64,000 bases of DNA, taken from contig JAOTOL010001605.1 in the NCBI GenBank assembly GCA_034440575.1, forward strand, positions 1,922,501 through 1,986,500, written 5' to 3'. This DNA comes from Imbricaverruca yamaguchii. Taxonomy: Eukaryota; Arthropoda; Thecostraca; Neoverrucidae. Under the pieces are notes generated by a model that searched no databases, was not told the DNA's origin, and worked only from the letters and a program-made list of their open reading frames with translations. Positions 1 through 11,292 of the stretch are shown piece by piece. The position numbers and the translations under genes are program-made. Positions within the stretch are counted from its first letter, which is position 1, and every line of letters begins with the position of its first letter.

Positions 1-300
1 TCTCTATGTCATACAAATAGTTGTGACAACATACAGTCCATGTTCCATATCTCTATACCGTGTTAGTAGTTGTAACAACACACAGTCCGTAGTCCAGTTT
101 TCCGAATATCTCTACACGATGTAAGCAGTTGTGACATCACGCAGTACATAGTGCAGATTGTTCCATATCTATGTACCGTGAAAGTAGCTGTGACAACACA
201 CAGTCCATACTCCAGATTGCTGTATACCTCTATACGGTGTAAGTGGTTGTGACAACATACCGCCCATACTCCAGATTGTTGTATATCTCTAAGTTCGTGT
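1..300. repeat. Degenerate ~59-bp tandem repeat
   Basis: About five diverged units, each holding TTGTGACAACA, CAGTCCATA, and TATCTCTATACC(G)TGT at a period of 59-60 bp. The array is cut by the window edge, so its true size is unknown. Confidence 0.7.
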
Positions 301-1660
301 TAATGAATGGACGCTGACTATCTTCTTGTTCTATATACCCTGTAGGGAAGTTCTGTCCACAGACCTCGGGATCTCACCAGGATACCTAGAGAAAACATAT
401 TTGTTTGCTACGTGATAGCTTAGTCAGACCTCACGTTGATGATATTAGCCCCGGTTGTATATTCAATATCTCTCTGTCTGGATACCAGAGCTCTGATCCA
501 CGCATCTCTTGACAGGCATCCTTTATTGTGTCATTAACTAGCCGACAAATGGCGATAATTATTAATGTTTCAATAGTGCAACGTGATACACAAATTAAAT
601 AATTAGCATCCTAAGTAACAGGCAGATTCAACCGCTTGACCGACCATAGTCCACGGAGCCACCATACATCTTGACACTCACCATATATCTTATGAGTCAT
701 ATCTTGTTAGGCAGCAGTGCACTTTAGCGCTCATATTATACCGTCACATCTTGTTAACATGAATCACATATTCACATCACTAATACGTTCAATTATTCAA
801 AGAGCCTCGCATTAATACGTTAAATTATTTCAATGACAGCAGTCACCAGGCATCTAGCTCACCCAGCCACCGGTCTTCAACCACGTGTAGCGTGGTTGAA
901 GATTCAAGCGACTTCGCCATGCTCTCGACAGACACACAGCGACTCTTTGGCAGAGTCCCGGAAACATACCTCGCGCGATAGCTGAAGCGGCAGGCGGGGC
1001 CGGCCACCCCCGCCGGGCGTCGTGCCGCGACTGATCACGTCGACAGCTCGGTGACAAGTGAGGGCGAGAGCTCTAGGCTCCCCGCGAGCTAAGCGGCCAG
1101 TGCCCTCTTGCAACACATCACGTGACATAGCCGGCGGCACGTCATGATCACACGACAGTCTACACCGCCATACAGGGCAGGTGGCCTCCGCGTCACATCA
1201 GAGAGGTTGGGCCTTTCGTCCGCGAACCATCCGACAACAGAGAACAATGGCTCGCACTCGGTGCACTCTCCTGCACCGTCGGTCGCGCCGTCCCTCTGAG
1301 ACAGCAGAGACGTGCCACAGCTTCGTCAGACTTCCGAGTTATCTCCGGCAGCAGTCGGAGCCTCGGCGGCTCGTGAGAATCGATGCTGTCGTCGGCACAT
1401 CACCTCAAGACAACACTGATATCCGGTAGCATGTCGCTCGACACGAACAGATACGCGGCACTGAAGCCGCTGGTCTGGCGACATCACGCCTGACGATGGC
1501 GACACACGACAGCAGTATCCACGGCAGCTCACGACCCGCCCGACAAGCTGGCAGCTGACTAACGACTAGTGCATCACGTTCACAGACCCTAGGTATGGGG
1601 TAGCATTCACCCAGCAGTCAACCATTATTGTGTCACCGTTACGTGCATAACCCTTGCACA
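301..1660. other. No gene seen
   Basis: AT-rich up to about 840, then moderately GC-rich to 1560. Only short unconnected frames; no splice-bounded protein-like stretch or RNA gene recognised. Confidence 0.5.
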
Positions 1661-1663
1661 CAT

Positions 1664-1935
1664 TCAAGACACACCTGGCACTGCAGACACACCTGACATT
1701 ACAAACACACCTGACATTACAAACACACCTGACATTACAAACACACCTGACATTACAAACACACCTGACATTGCAAACACACCTGACATTACAAACACAC
1801 CTGATATTGCAAACACACCTGAAATTACAAACACACCTGACATTACAAACACACCTGACATTACAAACACACCTGACATTACAGACACACCTGACATCGC
1901 AGACTCGCACCTCACATCACAAACACACCTGATAT
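1664..1935. repeat. 18-bp minisatellite (CACACCTGACATTACAAA)
   Basis: About 15 near-identical units. Because 18 is a multiple of three, three frames stay open and mimic proteins (TLQTHL in one, CNVRCV and MSGVFV on the other strand). These are not taken as genes. Confidence 0.9.
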
Positions 1936-3380
1936 TGGCCGCTGGGATAAGACGTCAGTCCTATCTGCCATCCCACACACATGCTGAACTCAAGACAGTA
2001 GTGACGTAAGATCGCCACATCGACAGGGGCTTGTCACGTCCTGGCATACGACTGTCATACCACTGTCATGTACACACACACATCTGCCCAACTGTGGTTC
2101 CCAGAATAGACTCGCTGACGTCTCATATCGAGGTCACCTGCAGCAGACAGTACTCAATACCCCAGACCCTGGGTGCACGTGTCGACCGGAAGTGGGGGGG
2201 GGGGGCGAGCAATGCCCGCACTGGCCTTACCGGCAGTCGGTGGCAGTTCGTTGACGGCACAGCCAGAGACAGGCTGGCGTTGCTCTAGATCCTGACCCGG
2301 TGAGATTCCATTTGGACCTGCCGGAACCTGTCGCGACAGGCGTACATGGAGGGAGGGGGATAAAGTTATGAAATTGAGGTGTCTCGAAAACTAGCTTCGC
2401 CACAACCCGCTACCGCGCCCGCCTTCATGCAAGAAGTCACTGAGTGTTTCCGTCTGCTGGCACACGCTGAGAGAGTATGCGGCTTGCCATTAATCTTAGA
2501 TAGTCCTCATTTGTAATTGCCTGACGATCCGGTATGGTATCAAGTTTTTCTCCGGCGCGAAATAATTTCACGTATTTCGTAGTTGTCAAAGAGCGTATTA
2601 TTGCCAATAGTTGTATGCCCTGCATTCAAGATTATTGTGTTCACCAGATATTTATCCTTTGTGAGTACAACTGAGTTAGTTTCGACAGTGCGCTTCCGAC
2701 TGCATCAGAACTGACGAGTATCTCTGGTTGCCGGTTTCTCTACGATACCGATCAACCAGTGGGCTTTGGAACTTCTTAGATATCGTGATATCGATTCCAC
2801 GATCAACGACAGGTTGTGTTTCTGTAAGACACCGACCACCAAACAGGCAGTGGAACTTCCTGAACGTCGGAATATCGGCCCCACGATTAGTAGTTGGTTG
2901 TTTTTCCGTAGGTCACCGATCAACCAGTAGGCCGTGAAACTTCCTGGACGTCGGGATATAGATACACTGTGACCACCTGGCTGTGCTTCGGTTGTTGTGA
3001 GCGCTGTGAACACGATGTGAAAGTGTCGCTAGGTTTTCGTGAAATTTGTTTACTTCATAAATTAGTTCCTTCGTAGCAACACAAGTATGTGAGAATAACC
3101 GACCATTAAAAACAATTTGTTCCATGCCAATAACTAGCAGCCGTACATTGTGCACCAGGTAGCACGGCGACTGTTTGACACGCTTGGCGAGTACAATGTG
3201 TGTTCTTCAATGCTGTCTGCATTTTGCTCACAGAGATGCATGACGTACATCAGTGTGCCTCAAAGCCGTGTGAGCGCATGGAGGCCCTGCCCAGCAACGT
3301 GCTTATACTGAGGGTCGACACTTTGTAATGCGTGACTGCATATTGCGTGCCCTTCCAGTGGACTTTTCCACGGTGTGCAC
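1936..3380. other. Intergenic; includes a ~90-bp repeat
   Basis: No gene recognised. Between about 2738 and 2970 a unit of roughly 90 bp with ACCGATCAACCAGT and GGAACTTCCTGRACGTCGG occurs two and a half times. A run of G sits near 2193-2205. Confidence 0.5.
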
Positions 3381-3389
3381 ACGAGACAT

Positions 3390-3900
3390 GTACCATGTGT
3401 GCACCTCTGGGGGTATATCCCCAAGTGCATGTCCATGCGTGAACCCCTGGGCACGAGGTACACGTCTCTTGGCGTGCACCTCGTAGCCTCCGAGTGTGTA
3501 ATCATTCGCGTACCTCTGTGTACCCATGTTTGTACCTGCGAGTGTCCACCCATGTAGATGCTTATGTGTACGTCACCAGGTGTGCATCTATGTGTGCACA
3601 CTCATGTGTGTATTTTCAAGTGTGCACCCATGTGTGTACTCACACTTGTATCTCCAGGTGTGCACCCATGTGTGTACTCACACTTGCATCTCCAGGTGTG
3701 CACCCATGTGTGTACTCACACTTGTATCTCCAGGTGTGCACCCATGTGTGTACTCACACTTGCATCTCCAGGTGTGCACCCATGTGTGCACTCACACTTG
3801 TATCTCCAGGTGTGCACCCATGTGTGCACTCACACTTGTGTCTCCAGGTGTGCACCCATGTGTGTACTCATACTTTTATCTCCGGTTATCTCCGGGTGTG
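3390..3900. repeat. 38-bp minisatellite (GTGTGCACCCATGTGTGTAC core)
   Basis: Clean units from about 3600 to 3890 and weaker related GTGCACC/ATGTGT units from 3390. The period is not a multiple of three, so overlapping frames all look cysteine/histidine-rich; not coding. Confidence 0.85.
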
Positions 3901-4186
3901 CACCCATGCGCATACCTTTGGTATGCATGTATGGGGTATGGGCGCGTGCTCCACTGGACAGCCCCGTCTGCGCACCCGAGCGTGCACGCCCCAGCGTATG
4001 CACCTCTACGTATGCACCCTTGTCTACCTCTGACTGTCCCCACAACGCGTAGCCCTGTATTCGCACCCCTGCCTGTGTCTCCCAAGGTGCCAGTTTGCCA
4101 TTTTGAGTGTGTCTCAGTTGTGCACCTTCGGGTGCAGCCCTGCTCGTGTTCGCCTGTGTGTGGCCCGGGTGCAGCTGGGGTGCCGG

Positions 4187-4600
4187 TGTGCCGGATGTCG
4201 GTGTACCCGGGTGCCGGGTGCCGGTGTGCCGGTGTGCCGGGTGCCGGTGCACCCGGGTGCCGGGTGCCGGGTGCCGGGTGCCGGGGTGCCGGGTCCCGGT
4301 GTACCCGGGTGCCGGGTGCCGGTTTACCGGAGTGCCGGTGTGCCGGGTGCCGGTGTGCCGGGTGCCGGGTGCCGGGTGCCGGTATGCCGGGGTGCCGGGT
4401 GCCGGTGTGCCGGGTGCCGGTGTACCCGGGTGTCGGGTGCCGGGTGCCGGGTGCCGGGTGCCGGTGTGCCGGTGTGCCGGGTGCCGGTGTGCCGGGTGCC
4501 GGGTGCCGGTATACCGGTATACCGGAGTGCCGGTGTGCCGGGTGCCGGGTGCCGGGGTGCGGGGTGCGGGGTGCCGGGTGCCGGGGTGCGGGAACACCCG
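4187..4600. repeat. G-rich VNTR built from GGTGCCG and GGTGTGCCG
   Basis: Irregular tandem blocks of GGGTGCC, GGTGTGCCG and GTGTACCCGG. Runs of GGGTGCC four or more in a row meet the four-tract rule for G-quadruplex formation on the plus strand. Long frames on both strands here are repeat artefacts. Confidence 0.85.
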
Positions 4601-4776
4601 GCCCGGGACCGGCCGCGTGTGACGGGACACTAACGGTGTCGCCCTGTCGCCGCTGCCCAACAGTACCGACCGGATAAGCCGGCGGCCGCCAGCCGGCCGG
4701 CCAGCGCCGCGGCCGCCCTTCGTCACGCCGCCGATCTCAATAGTCCCGTGCAGGTCGGACGCCTGCGGCTGTCCAC

Positions 4777-4801
4777 TCACACACACACACACACACACAC
4801 T
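4777..4801. repeat. (CA)n microsatellite
   Basis: About twelve CA units directly before the 15-bp array. Confidence 0.9.
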
Positions 4802-4837
4802 GCACGTGCACTGCAGCGGGCGGCCGGCAGCACCTCG

Positions 4838-5432
4838 TCCCACCCGGACCTCGTCCCACCGGACTTCGTCCCACCGGACCTCGTCCCACCGGACCTCGTC
4901 CCACCGGACCTCGTCCCACCGGACCTCGTCCCACCGGACCTCGTCCCACCGGACCTGAGATCCGGTCTGACCTCGTCCCACCGGACCTCGTCCCACGGGA
5001 CCTCGTCCCATCGGACCTTGTCCCATCGGACCTCGTCCCACCGGACCTCGTCCCGCCGGACCTCGTCCGACCGGACCTCGTCCCACCAGACCTCGTCCTA
5101 CCGGACCTCGTCCCATCGGACCTCGTCCCATCGCACCTCGTCCCATCCGACCTCGTCCCATCGGACCTCGTCCCATCGGACCTCGTCCCATCGGACCTCG
5201 TCCCATCGGACCTCGTCCCATCGGACCTCGTCCCATCGGACCTCGTCCCATGGACCTCTTCCCATCGGACCTTGTCCCCACCGGGCCTCGTCCCCTCGGA
5301 CCTCGTCCCACCGGACCTCGTCCCACCGGACCTCGTCCCATCGGACCTCGTCCCATCGGACCTCGTCCCATTGACCTCTTCCCATCGGATCTCGTCCCCA
5401 CCGGACCTCGTCCCATCGGACCTAAGATCCGG
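4838..5432. repeat. 15-bp minisatellite (CGGACCTCGTCCCAC/T)
   Basis: About 39 units. The motif AGATCCGGTCTGACC appears once inside (about 4956) and again at the end (about 5425), suggesting a block duplication. Fifteen is divisible by three, so long frames on both strands (such as one of 528 codons) are produced by the array alone. Confidence 0.95.
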
Positions 5433-6000
5433 TCTGACCATACCGCAGCCCTGACCTCCCGCCTCTCACCTGATCTGGTCTGACGTTATCTTATCGCAGT
5501 CCATCATTCGACCTGACCTGATCTTACTGTGGGTGACCTGAATCTGACCTGACGTCACTTGATGCCACCTGGCTTATCTTACCTAGTTTGTCCGGGGTGA
5601 CATTTGGATTCACTGAATCGACCTGAAATGGTTTGAAGCAACTGAGCCTGCGATGAACTGACCGAGCAAAGCTGACATAGCCCTGGATGACCTAACTGTA
5701 TGCATCCTTTGTTCCTTTGTTGATCTAATCTGAGACGTAACATGACATTGGCTAAGAACACCTGCTTTGTGTTAACTTGACTTGACTTGGGAGGAGACAG
5801 ACTAGATATAATTGGAAGTCTGAATGGATCTCACCTAATATTATCGTAGCTTAAACAATTTAATATTAGCTCATTTAGCTGGCGTGACCTGACATGGCCT
5901 AACCTCATCTCACCTTGCATCACCCCAGCTGACCACCGGGCCTGACCCAGCTGACCCTTGTTGGACTCCTCAAAGCTGACCTGACCCACCTGCACATGCT
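5433..6000. repeat. Degenerate TGACCTGA-rich tract
   Basis: Scattered TGACCT and CTGACC motifs, strongest at 5490-5570 and 5880-6000, look like decayed array DNA next to the 15-bp minisatellite. TGACCT is also the nuclear-receptor half-site, but nothing shows that it is used. Confidence 0.45.
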
Positions 6001-6785
6001 TCTAGACAGCCTGCGGCCATGCTATCTAGATCCGGGCGTGCTTGGCAACGGCTTGTCGGCGGGCACGGGACAACGTGTCCCAGCCTGTCTGAGATGTGTT
6101 TGCCTGCCGAGTGTCGACTGGCACATGTACATACTCGCCCAGGTGTGGGTGAAGCGCGCGTGTGTGCACTAACTAACACGAACAACTGGCTAAATACCGG
6201 CCGAGGTGGCAGCGCTTTTGGAACGGCTTCTCATTTTGAGCTTGTAAATAGGTTGGCTGTCGTTTCGGAACCGCCCTGCCAGTGCGTTGCCCGTAACAGC
6301 TGCCTCACTGTGTCGTGACGTGCGGTGTGACGGTGCTCGCGGTGCACTTACGTAACGCAGAGGTCGGTATGCGCCGCATAAATGCATTTTGCGGTAGGTA
6401 GCTGCACCCAAGGCCTGTTGAGTCGTTCCGCCAATCTGTGCAAGCCGAACGCGTTGCCTTGATAACCGCTTGGAGCGCTTTTGAGTTGATTGCATTTGAA
6501 CATTGTTCGCTGTCAGCTCCACGGTGGAAGGGGTGACAACAGGTGTTGAGCTTCCAGAAGATAACTAAGGGGTCATTGGTGTGCAGTTGTCACTCATTGT
6601 TCAAGGCATGATAGAACAATGAACACTTTGTGGCCATGGATGCTGTATTTCGTGCATTTGAAGTGCACATTTTGGCTCGATTTATAAGCGCATATATCGG
6701 AGTTTCATAAATGTAGAATATGGTAAATATGTTTACAGCACTAGTGATTCAGCATTGCAATGCGATGTGTAGCAATGGATTCGTA
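6001..6785. other. No gene seen
   Basis: Mixed-composition unique DNA; no splice-bounded coding stretch recognised. Confidence 0.5.
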
Positions 6786-6793
6786 GTCGTGCT

Positions 6794-7299
6794 CAGTGGC
6801 GTAGCCAGGATTTGTCAAAGTCCAGGGGCATCTTAAGAGGGACCTCTTCCTATCGAGCCCCCGTACTTTTCCGAAACTTCTCGCGAGATTTTCCCAAGAT
6901 CAGGCATGAATACCAGTTGGGAAAATAAGTGTAAGAATTGTGGGCACGGGAAGGACTAGCAACATTCCTGTCCAGCTTCGTCCTGTCAGCTCAGTCAGCC
7001 CGGAGCCCGCCCAACTATCCGGGCTCCCTCTGTCGGTCAAGAAACTCTTCACGTTATCCCAGCCAAGGGCCCCGAGCATCTTCCTGAGGGCACTATGCGT
7101 TGACTCGGGGCCTTCTTAATCGGGCCGGGACCATTTCTGTCAGCCAGGCCTCATTTCGTCGGTCCAGGGGGTTCTTACGGACTCCTTGCACCGACGCTTT
7201 GAGGAGCCCTTGCGGGCCCCTCAAGGCGGTCGCCCGGAGGTACCCCTCCAGCATTCTAGGGGCTTCCTCTTCACTCCTCCCCCCTTGGCTACGCCACTG
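6794..7299. mobile_element. hAT-type MITE with perfect 8-bp target duplication
   Basis: The element is 506 bp. It begins CAGTGGCGTAGCCAGGATTT and ends with the inverted match GGCTACGCCACTG. It is flanked on both sides by the identical octamer GTCGTGCT (6786-6793 and 7300-7307). The terminal sequence and 8-bp duplication are those of hAT elements. It has no transposase frame; inside it are repeated purine/pyrimidine blocks of the GGGGCCTTCTTAATCGGGCC kind. Confidence 0.85.
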
Positions 7300-7307
7300 G
7301 TCGTGCT

Positions 7308-7870
7308 GTAGTTTGGGCAGTTAGTGGCTAAGCTGTACCCTAAACAAAATTGAAGTTCCACCCCTGTTTGCACTTCGTCGTTTCATGCTTGCTCTGAAGT
7401 CCAAACTGAAACGGAATGGACGCAAGCATAAGCGGCCTATGAAAGCTTGGAGCCCGGATAGATTGACGGAAGCTCAGAGCTATCTAAAAGGTATCAAGTC
7501 CGACCCAGCGATATGGCTAGTTGTACTTCTGAGAGCAGCACAAGTTGTAGTCCTATTATTGGTGATGCATGCCGTAGGAATGACGGAACTCATTTCCGCA
7601 ACTCCATGCTCTGTTATGGAAGCTCCAATGTTTTCAAATTAACGCATTTGCAAAAGACAATTAGTAAATTTCCATCGTGCATCGCATGCATTAATCAGCA
7701 TATGCCGCACTGGCTTTGATGGTCACGCTCTTACAGCCCGAATTGAAAACAAATAAAGCCAGAAAGAACACCAGGCAATGTTCTTCTCAAAGAGCATCAC
7801 CCTCTCTCCGCCCAGCCCTGACTGTCTCGCGGCGACTTCTCGCTGACCCGGCCGCGGCGATGTTTGGCAG
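7308..7870. other. No gene seen before the 7871 exon
   Basis: Unique DNA upstream of the candidate terminal exon; probably intron of that gene. The pyrimidine-rich tract CCCTCTCTCCGCCCAG at about 7800-7815 is another possible acceptor, but its downstream frame meets TGA before the conserved stretch. Confidence 0.4.
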
Positions 7871-8059
7871 AAGCGGCGCCGGCAGCGCGAGTCTCGCATG
7901 CACGGGCTGCGGCCCAACGGCGAGCCGGGCTTCGCGTCGGACCCGTTCGACACCGACTTCGCCTCGGCGTTCACCTGGAGCTCGCCCGACATCCGACAGC
8001 GCGTGCTGCAGCCGCCGCCGCCGCCCACTCGCAGAAAGGTGGCCGTCCTCGACGCCTAG
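7871..8059 (+). CDS. Likely terminal coding exon of an unidentified gene
   Basis: After an AG at TGTTTGGCAG the plus strand is open for 62 codons to TAG at 8057-8059. The peptide starts KRRRQRESRMHGLRPNGEPG, continues with DPFDTDFASAFTWSSPDI, a run of five prolines and ends TRRKVAVLDA. The mix of basic start, acidic/aromatic middle and proline run looks like the end of a cytoplasmic tail rather than chance translation. GC-content and codon pattern match the verified exons of the window. An in-frame TGA about 25 bp upstream of the AG means the exon must start here, by splicing. Upstream exons are not recognisable in 1-7800. No family recognised; the overlapping minus-strand frame is probably a shadow. 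Confidence 0.45.
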   Translation, partial: KRRRQRESRMHGLRPNGEPGFASDPFDTDFASAFTWSSPDIRQRVLQPPPPPTRRKVAVLDA

Positions 8060-9310
8060 CGCCGCCTGGTGGCTGCCGACTGAACCCCGACGTCCGGCGG
8101 CCGCCGGCGGTGTCGCGCGCGGCGTCCACGTGCTCAAAGTCGTTGTGTCGTTATTGTTGTAGCGGCGTACGGTGCAGGCATAATGGTGCTCTTTTTAGTC
8201 GGCGATCGGTGTCATTTGTTGGGCCTGTGTTCGCATAGTTGACATGTGCGTGGTGTATATGTGCTGGGCGAGCCTGCTTGTGTGTGTGTGTGTTTGTGTG
8301 TGACATTTGCGACAAACAAGGTAGTTCCTGCAATCACGTGAACTGTCACACGCCGTGGAGATGCTCCTTTTCGCCATCCGCCGGACCAGACAGTACCTTG
8401 TGTGGTGCATTGAGTGTACGCGTACATTTGCACCTCACTACGCCGTGTACATTGATTGCAGCAATGTGATCCACTATGCCGATGAAGACGGTCGGTCACA
8501 ATCATCACTCAATTCGCCGCGGGCCGGTGAAATCACACAACCAGCTATAGAAACCCGAGAGCAAAGCTAGTAGTAGGAGCTTGGTTATAGTAGCTTCCAT
8601 TGTTGAGAAGTCGTATGTAATAATTTAGTCATAAGTGACCGTCAAAACGATTGCGTTTCCAGATTCCTATCACAAATATGGCATCTACCTTTTTTGCAAG
8701 GATTTGCGTTGTATTAACTAAGATACATCTAATTGTTTGGAGCATAAAATCGTATTCTGGACGCGTTGAAAAATGACCTCACTGAATCCTCCACAACACA
8801 TATCCGATGCACATATACTCCTGTAAACTTAGGCACGACCAATGGAGACCAAACGAATTACCTGCCTGACCTGATTCGCCGACGTTCGTCATTTGCGCAT
8901 AAGTATCATGGTGTTCAGTCATTTCCGAATGGGAGACGTTCTTGCAGGATGCGGAGGCCACTCGCTTTGAGACATGCTAAATAGATTTTGGACACATTAA
9001 ATAGAATGTGCAAGCCCATTTCATTTTCAAACCGAAGAGGAACATGTTATCTTCGACAAGGCAGTTACTTGTGGCTGTGGTTCCTTCGAATATGCCGAAC
9101 GCGCCCAGCGGCGAAATGATGTTCATTTGTCATGCTTTTCTGATGGAAAACATGATGGCGGCTGCTGGTGATGTAACAATTTTGCCAACAACCCTCATGA
9201 TGTCTGCTTCCAGACATTGCTCGGTTAGACCGCTTTGCAATCAATGCTGTGCACTCCACCCAACCACTAGGTCAGCACTTTTCTAACATCCCTGTCTCCA
9301 CCTTCGTGCG
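8060..9310. other. Intergenic or 3' UTR; no gene seen
   Basis: After the candidate terminal exon no clear AATAAA is visible nearby. A short TG run lies at 8280-8300. Otherwise only unconnected short frames. Confidence 0.5.
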
Positions 9311-9319
9311 TGTATGTGT

Positions 9320-9688
9320 CTCTCTCTCCCTCTCATCCCCCTCTCGCTCTCTCTCTCTCTCTTTCTATCTCCTCTCTAGCTCTCTCTCGCTCTCACTCAC
9401 TCACTCACTCACTCACTAACTCACTACTCACTCACTCACTCACTCACTCACTCACTCACTCACTCACTCACTCACACACTCACTCACTCACTCATACTCA
9501 CTAACTCACTCACTCACTCTCACTCACTCACTCACTCACTCACTCATCCCTCCCTCTCTCCCTGCTTTTTTCTCTCTCTCTCTTTCTCTCTAACTTCTCT
9601 CTCACTTACTCACTCAATCAATCACTCACTCATTCACTCACTCACTCGCTCACTCACTGATTCACTCACTTACTCACCCATCTATGTA

Positions 9689-9726
<38 letters not shown>

Positions 9727-9744
9727 TATCTATCTATCTATCTA

Positions 9745-9822
<78 letters not shown>

Positions 9823-9823
9823 A

Positions 9824-9868
<45 letters not shown>

Positions 9869-9869
9869 G

Positions 9870-9901
<32 letters not shown>

Positions 9902-10015
9902 CTATCTATCTATCTATCTATCTTCTATCTATCTATCTATCTATCATGTATCCATCTATCTATCTATCTATCTATCTATCTCTCTATCTATCTATCTATC
10001 TATCCATATATGTAT
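9320..10015. repeat. Compound microsatellite: (TC)n, (CTCA)n, (TA)n, (TATC)n
   Basis: TC-rich 9320-9390, CTCA tetramers with interruptions 9390-9680, TA dinucleotides about 9688-9722, then TATC tetramers to about 10012 with a few TTC interruptions. About 700 bp of simple sequence. Confidence 0.95.
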
Positions 10016-10189
10016 CTATATGTCTACCTATAAATCTGCTCACGTGGCACGAGGTGCTGATATGTGCCAGAAAGGCGGACTTGTGCGAGACATGCCGTCC
10101 GTAACTGCTCAGGACCAGCTTTGCCGATTAGTTGCCGCTGCCAGCGCCGTCTCTCTAGGTTGGTCGGACGCCGGCTAGTGTATCCGTCG

Positions 10190-10505
10190 CCATCCAGGGC
10201 CGGAACCTCACCTCTGCTGACACCACTGACCACACGTTGAGACAACTGGTGACCACTGGTCTCACCGGCAACAATTGGTGACTGTTGGTGATCACTGACT
10301 AGACGCTGAGACTGCTCGTGACCACTGGCCTCACCGGTGGCAACTGGTAACCGCTGATCGGGCGCCGAGACCACCGGTGACCACTGGTATCACCGGCGAC
10401 AACTGGTGACCGCTAGTGACCACTTATCAACAGCTGAGACCACTGGTGACCGATGCTGGCCCGTGTTGACGACGCCGGTGACCACTGGTGACCGATGGTG
10501 ACTTG
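10190..10505. repeat. Degenerate ACTGGTGACC minisatellite
   Basis: Many diverged copies of GACCACTGGTGACCG and CACCGGCGACAACTGGTGACC, period roughly 40-60 bp. It resembles the GGTGACC motif in other arrays of this window. Confidence 0.6.
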
Positions 10506-10689
10506 TGCTGGATGTGGGTGGATGGTACGTGGTGACATTTGGGGATACCAGGAGCCTAGTGGCGGGAGGGACCAGCGGCAGCGGAGATGACAGGGTGCCA
10601 GGGACAGCAAGGACATCAGAGACCGGACAGGAGGAATGCCGGCGACAACAGCAGTCCCAGCCACAGTGTGTCCGCAGTACAGCTGGAGT

Positions 10690-11292
10690 CTCAGTAACAG
10701 CAGAAGCATCAGCAACAGCAGGGGTCCCAGTACAGTGGGAGCTTCAGCAGCAGCAGGGGTCCCAGTACAGTGGGAGCATCAGCATCAGCAGCAGGGGTCC
10801 CAGTACAGTGGGAGCATCAGCAGCAGCAGCAGGGGTCCCAGTACAGTGGGAGCTTCAGCAGCAGCAGCAGGGGTCCCAGTACAGTGGGAGCATCAGCAGC
10901 AGCAGGGGTCCCAGTACAGTGGGAGCATCAGCAGCAGCAGCAGGGGTCCCAGTACAGTGGGAGCATCAGCAGCAGCAGCAGGGGTCCCAGTACAGTGGGA
11001 GCATCAGCAGCAGCAGGGGTCCCAGTACAGTGGGAGCATCAGCAGCAGCAGCAGGGGTCCCAGTACAGTGGGAGCATCAGCAGCAGCAGCAGGGGTCCCA
11101 GTACAGTGGGAGCATCAGCATCAGCAGCAGGGGTCCCAGTACAGTGGGAGCATCAGCAGCAGCAGCAGGGGTCCCAGTACAGTGGGAGCATCATCAGCAG
11201 CAGCAGCAGGGGTCCCAGTACAGTGGGAGCTTCAGCAGCATCAGCAGCAGAAGCAGGGGTCCCAGTACAGTGGGAGCTTCAGCAGCAGCAGA
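10690..11292. repeat. 33-39-bp minisatellite (CAGTACAGTGGGAGC plus (CAG)n)
   Basis: About 16 units of GGGGTCCCAGTACAGTGGGAGCNTCAGCAGCAG, differing by one CAG codon-length step. All three plus frames are open across it because unit length changes in steps of three; the glutamine/serine/alanine-rich translations are artefacts of the array. Confidence 0.95.

Noticed and set aside
3830..5416. 528-codon minus-strand open frame (MGRGPMGRGP repeats) and its plus-strand mirror
   Set aside because: It is the 15-bp array and the GC VNTR read in frame; open frames exist on both strands only because unit length is a multiple of three.
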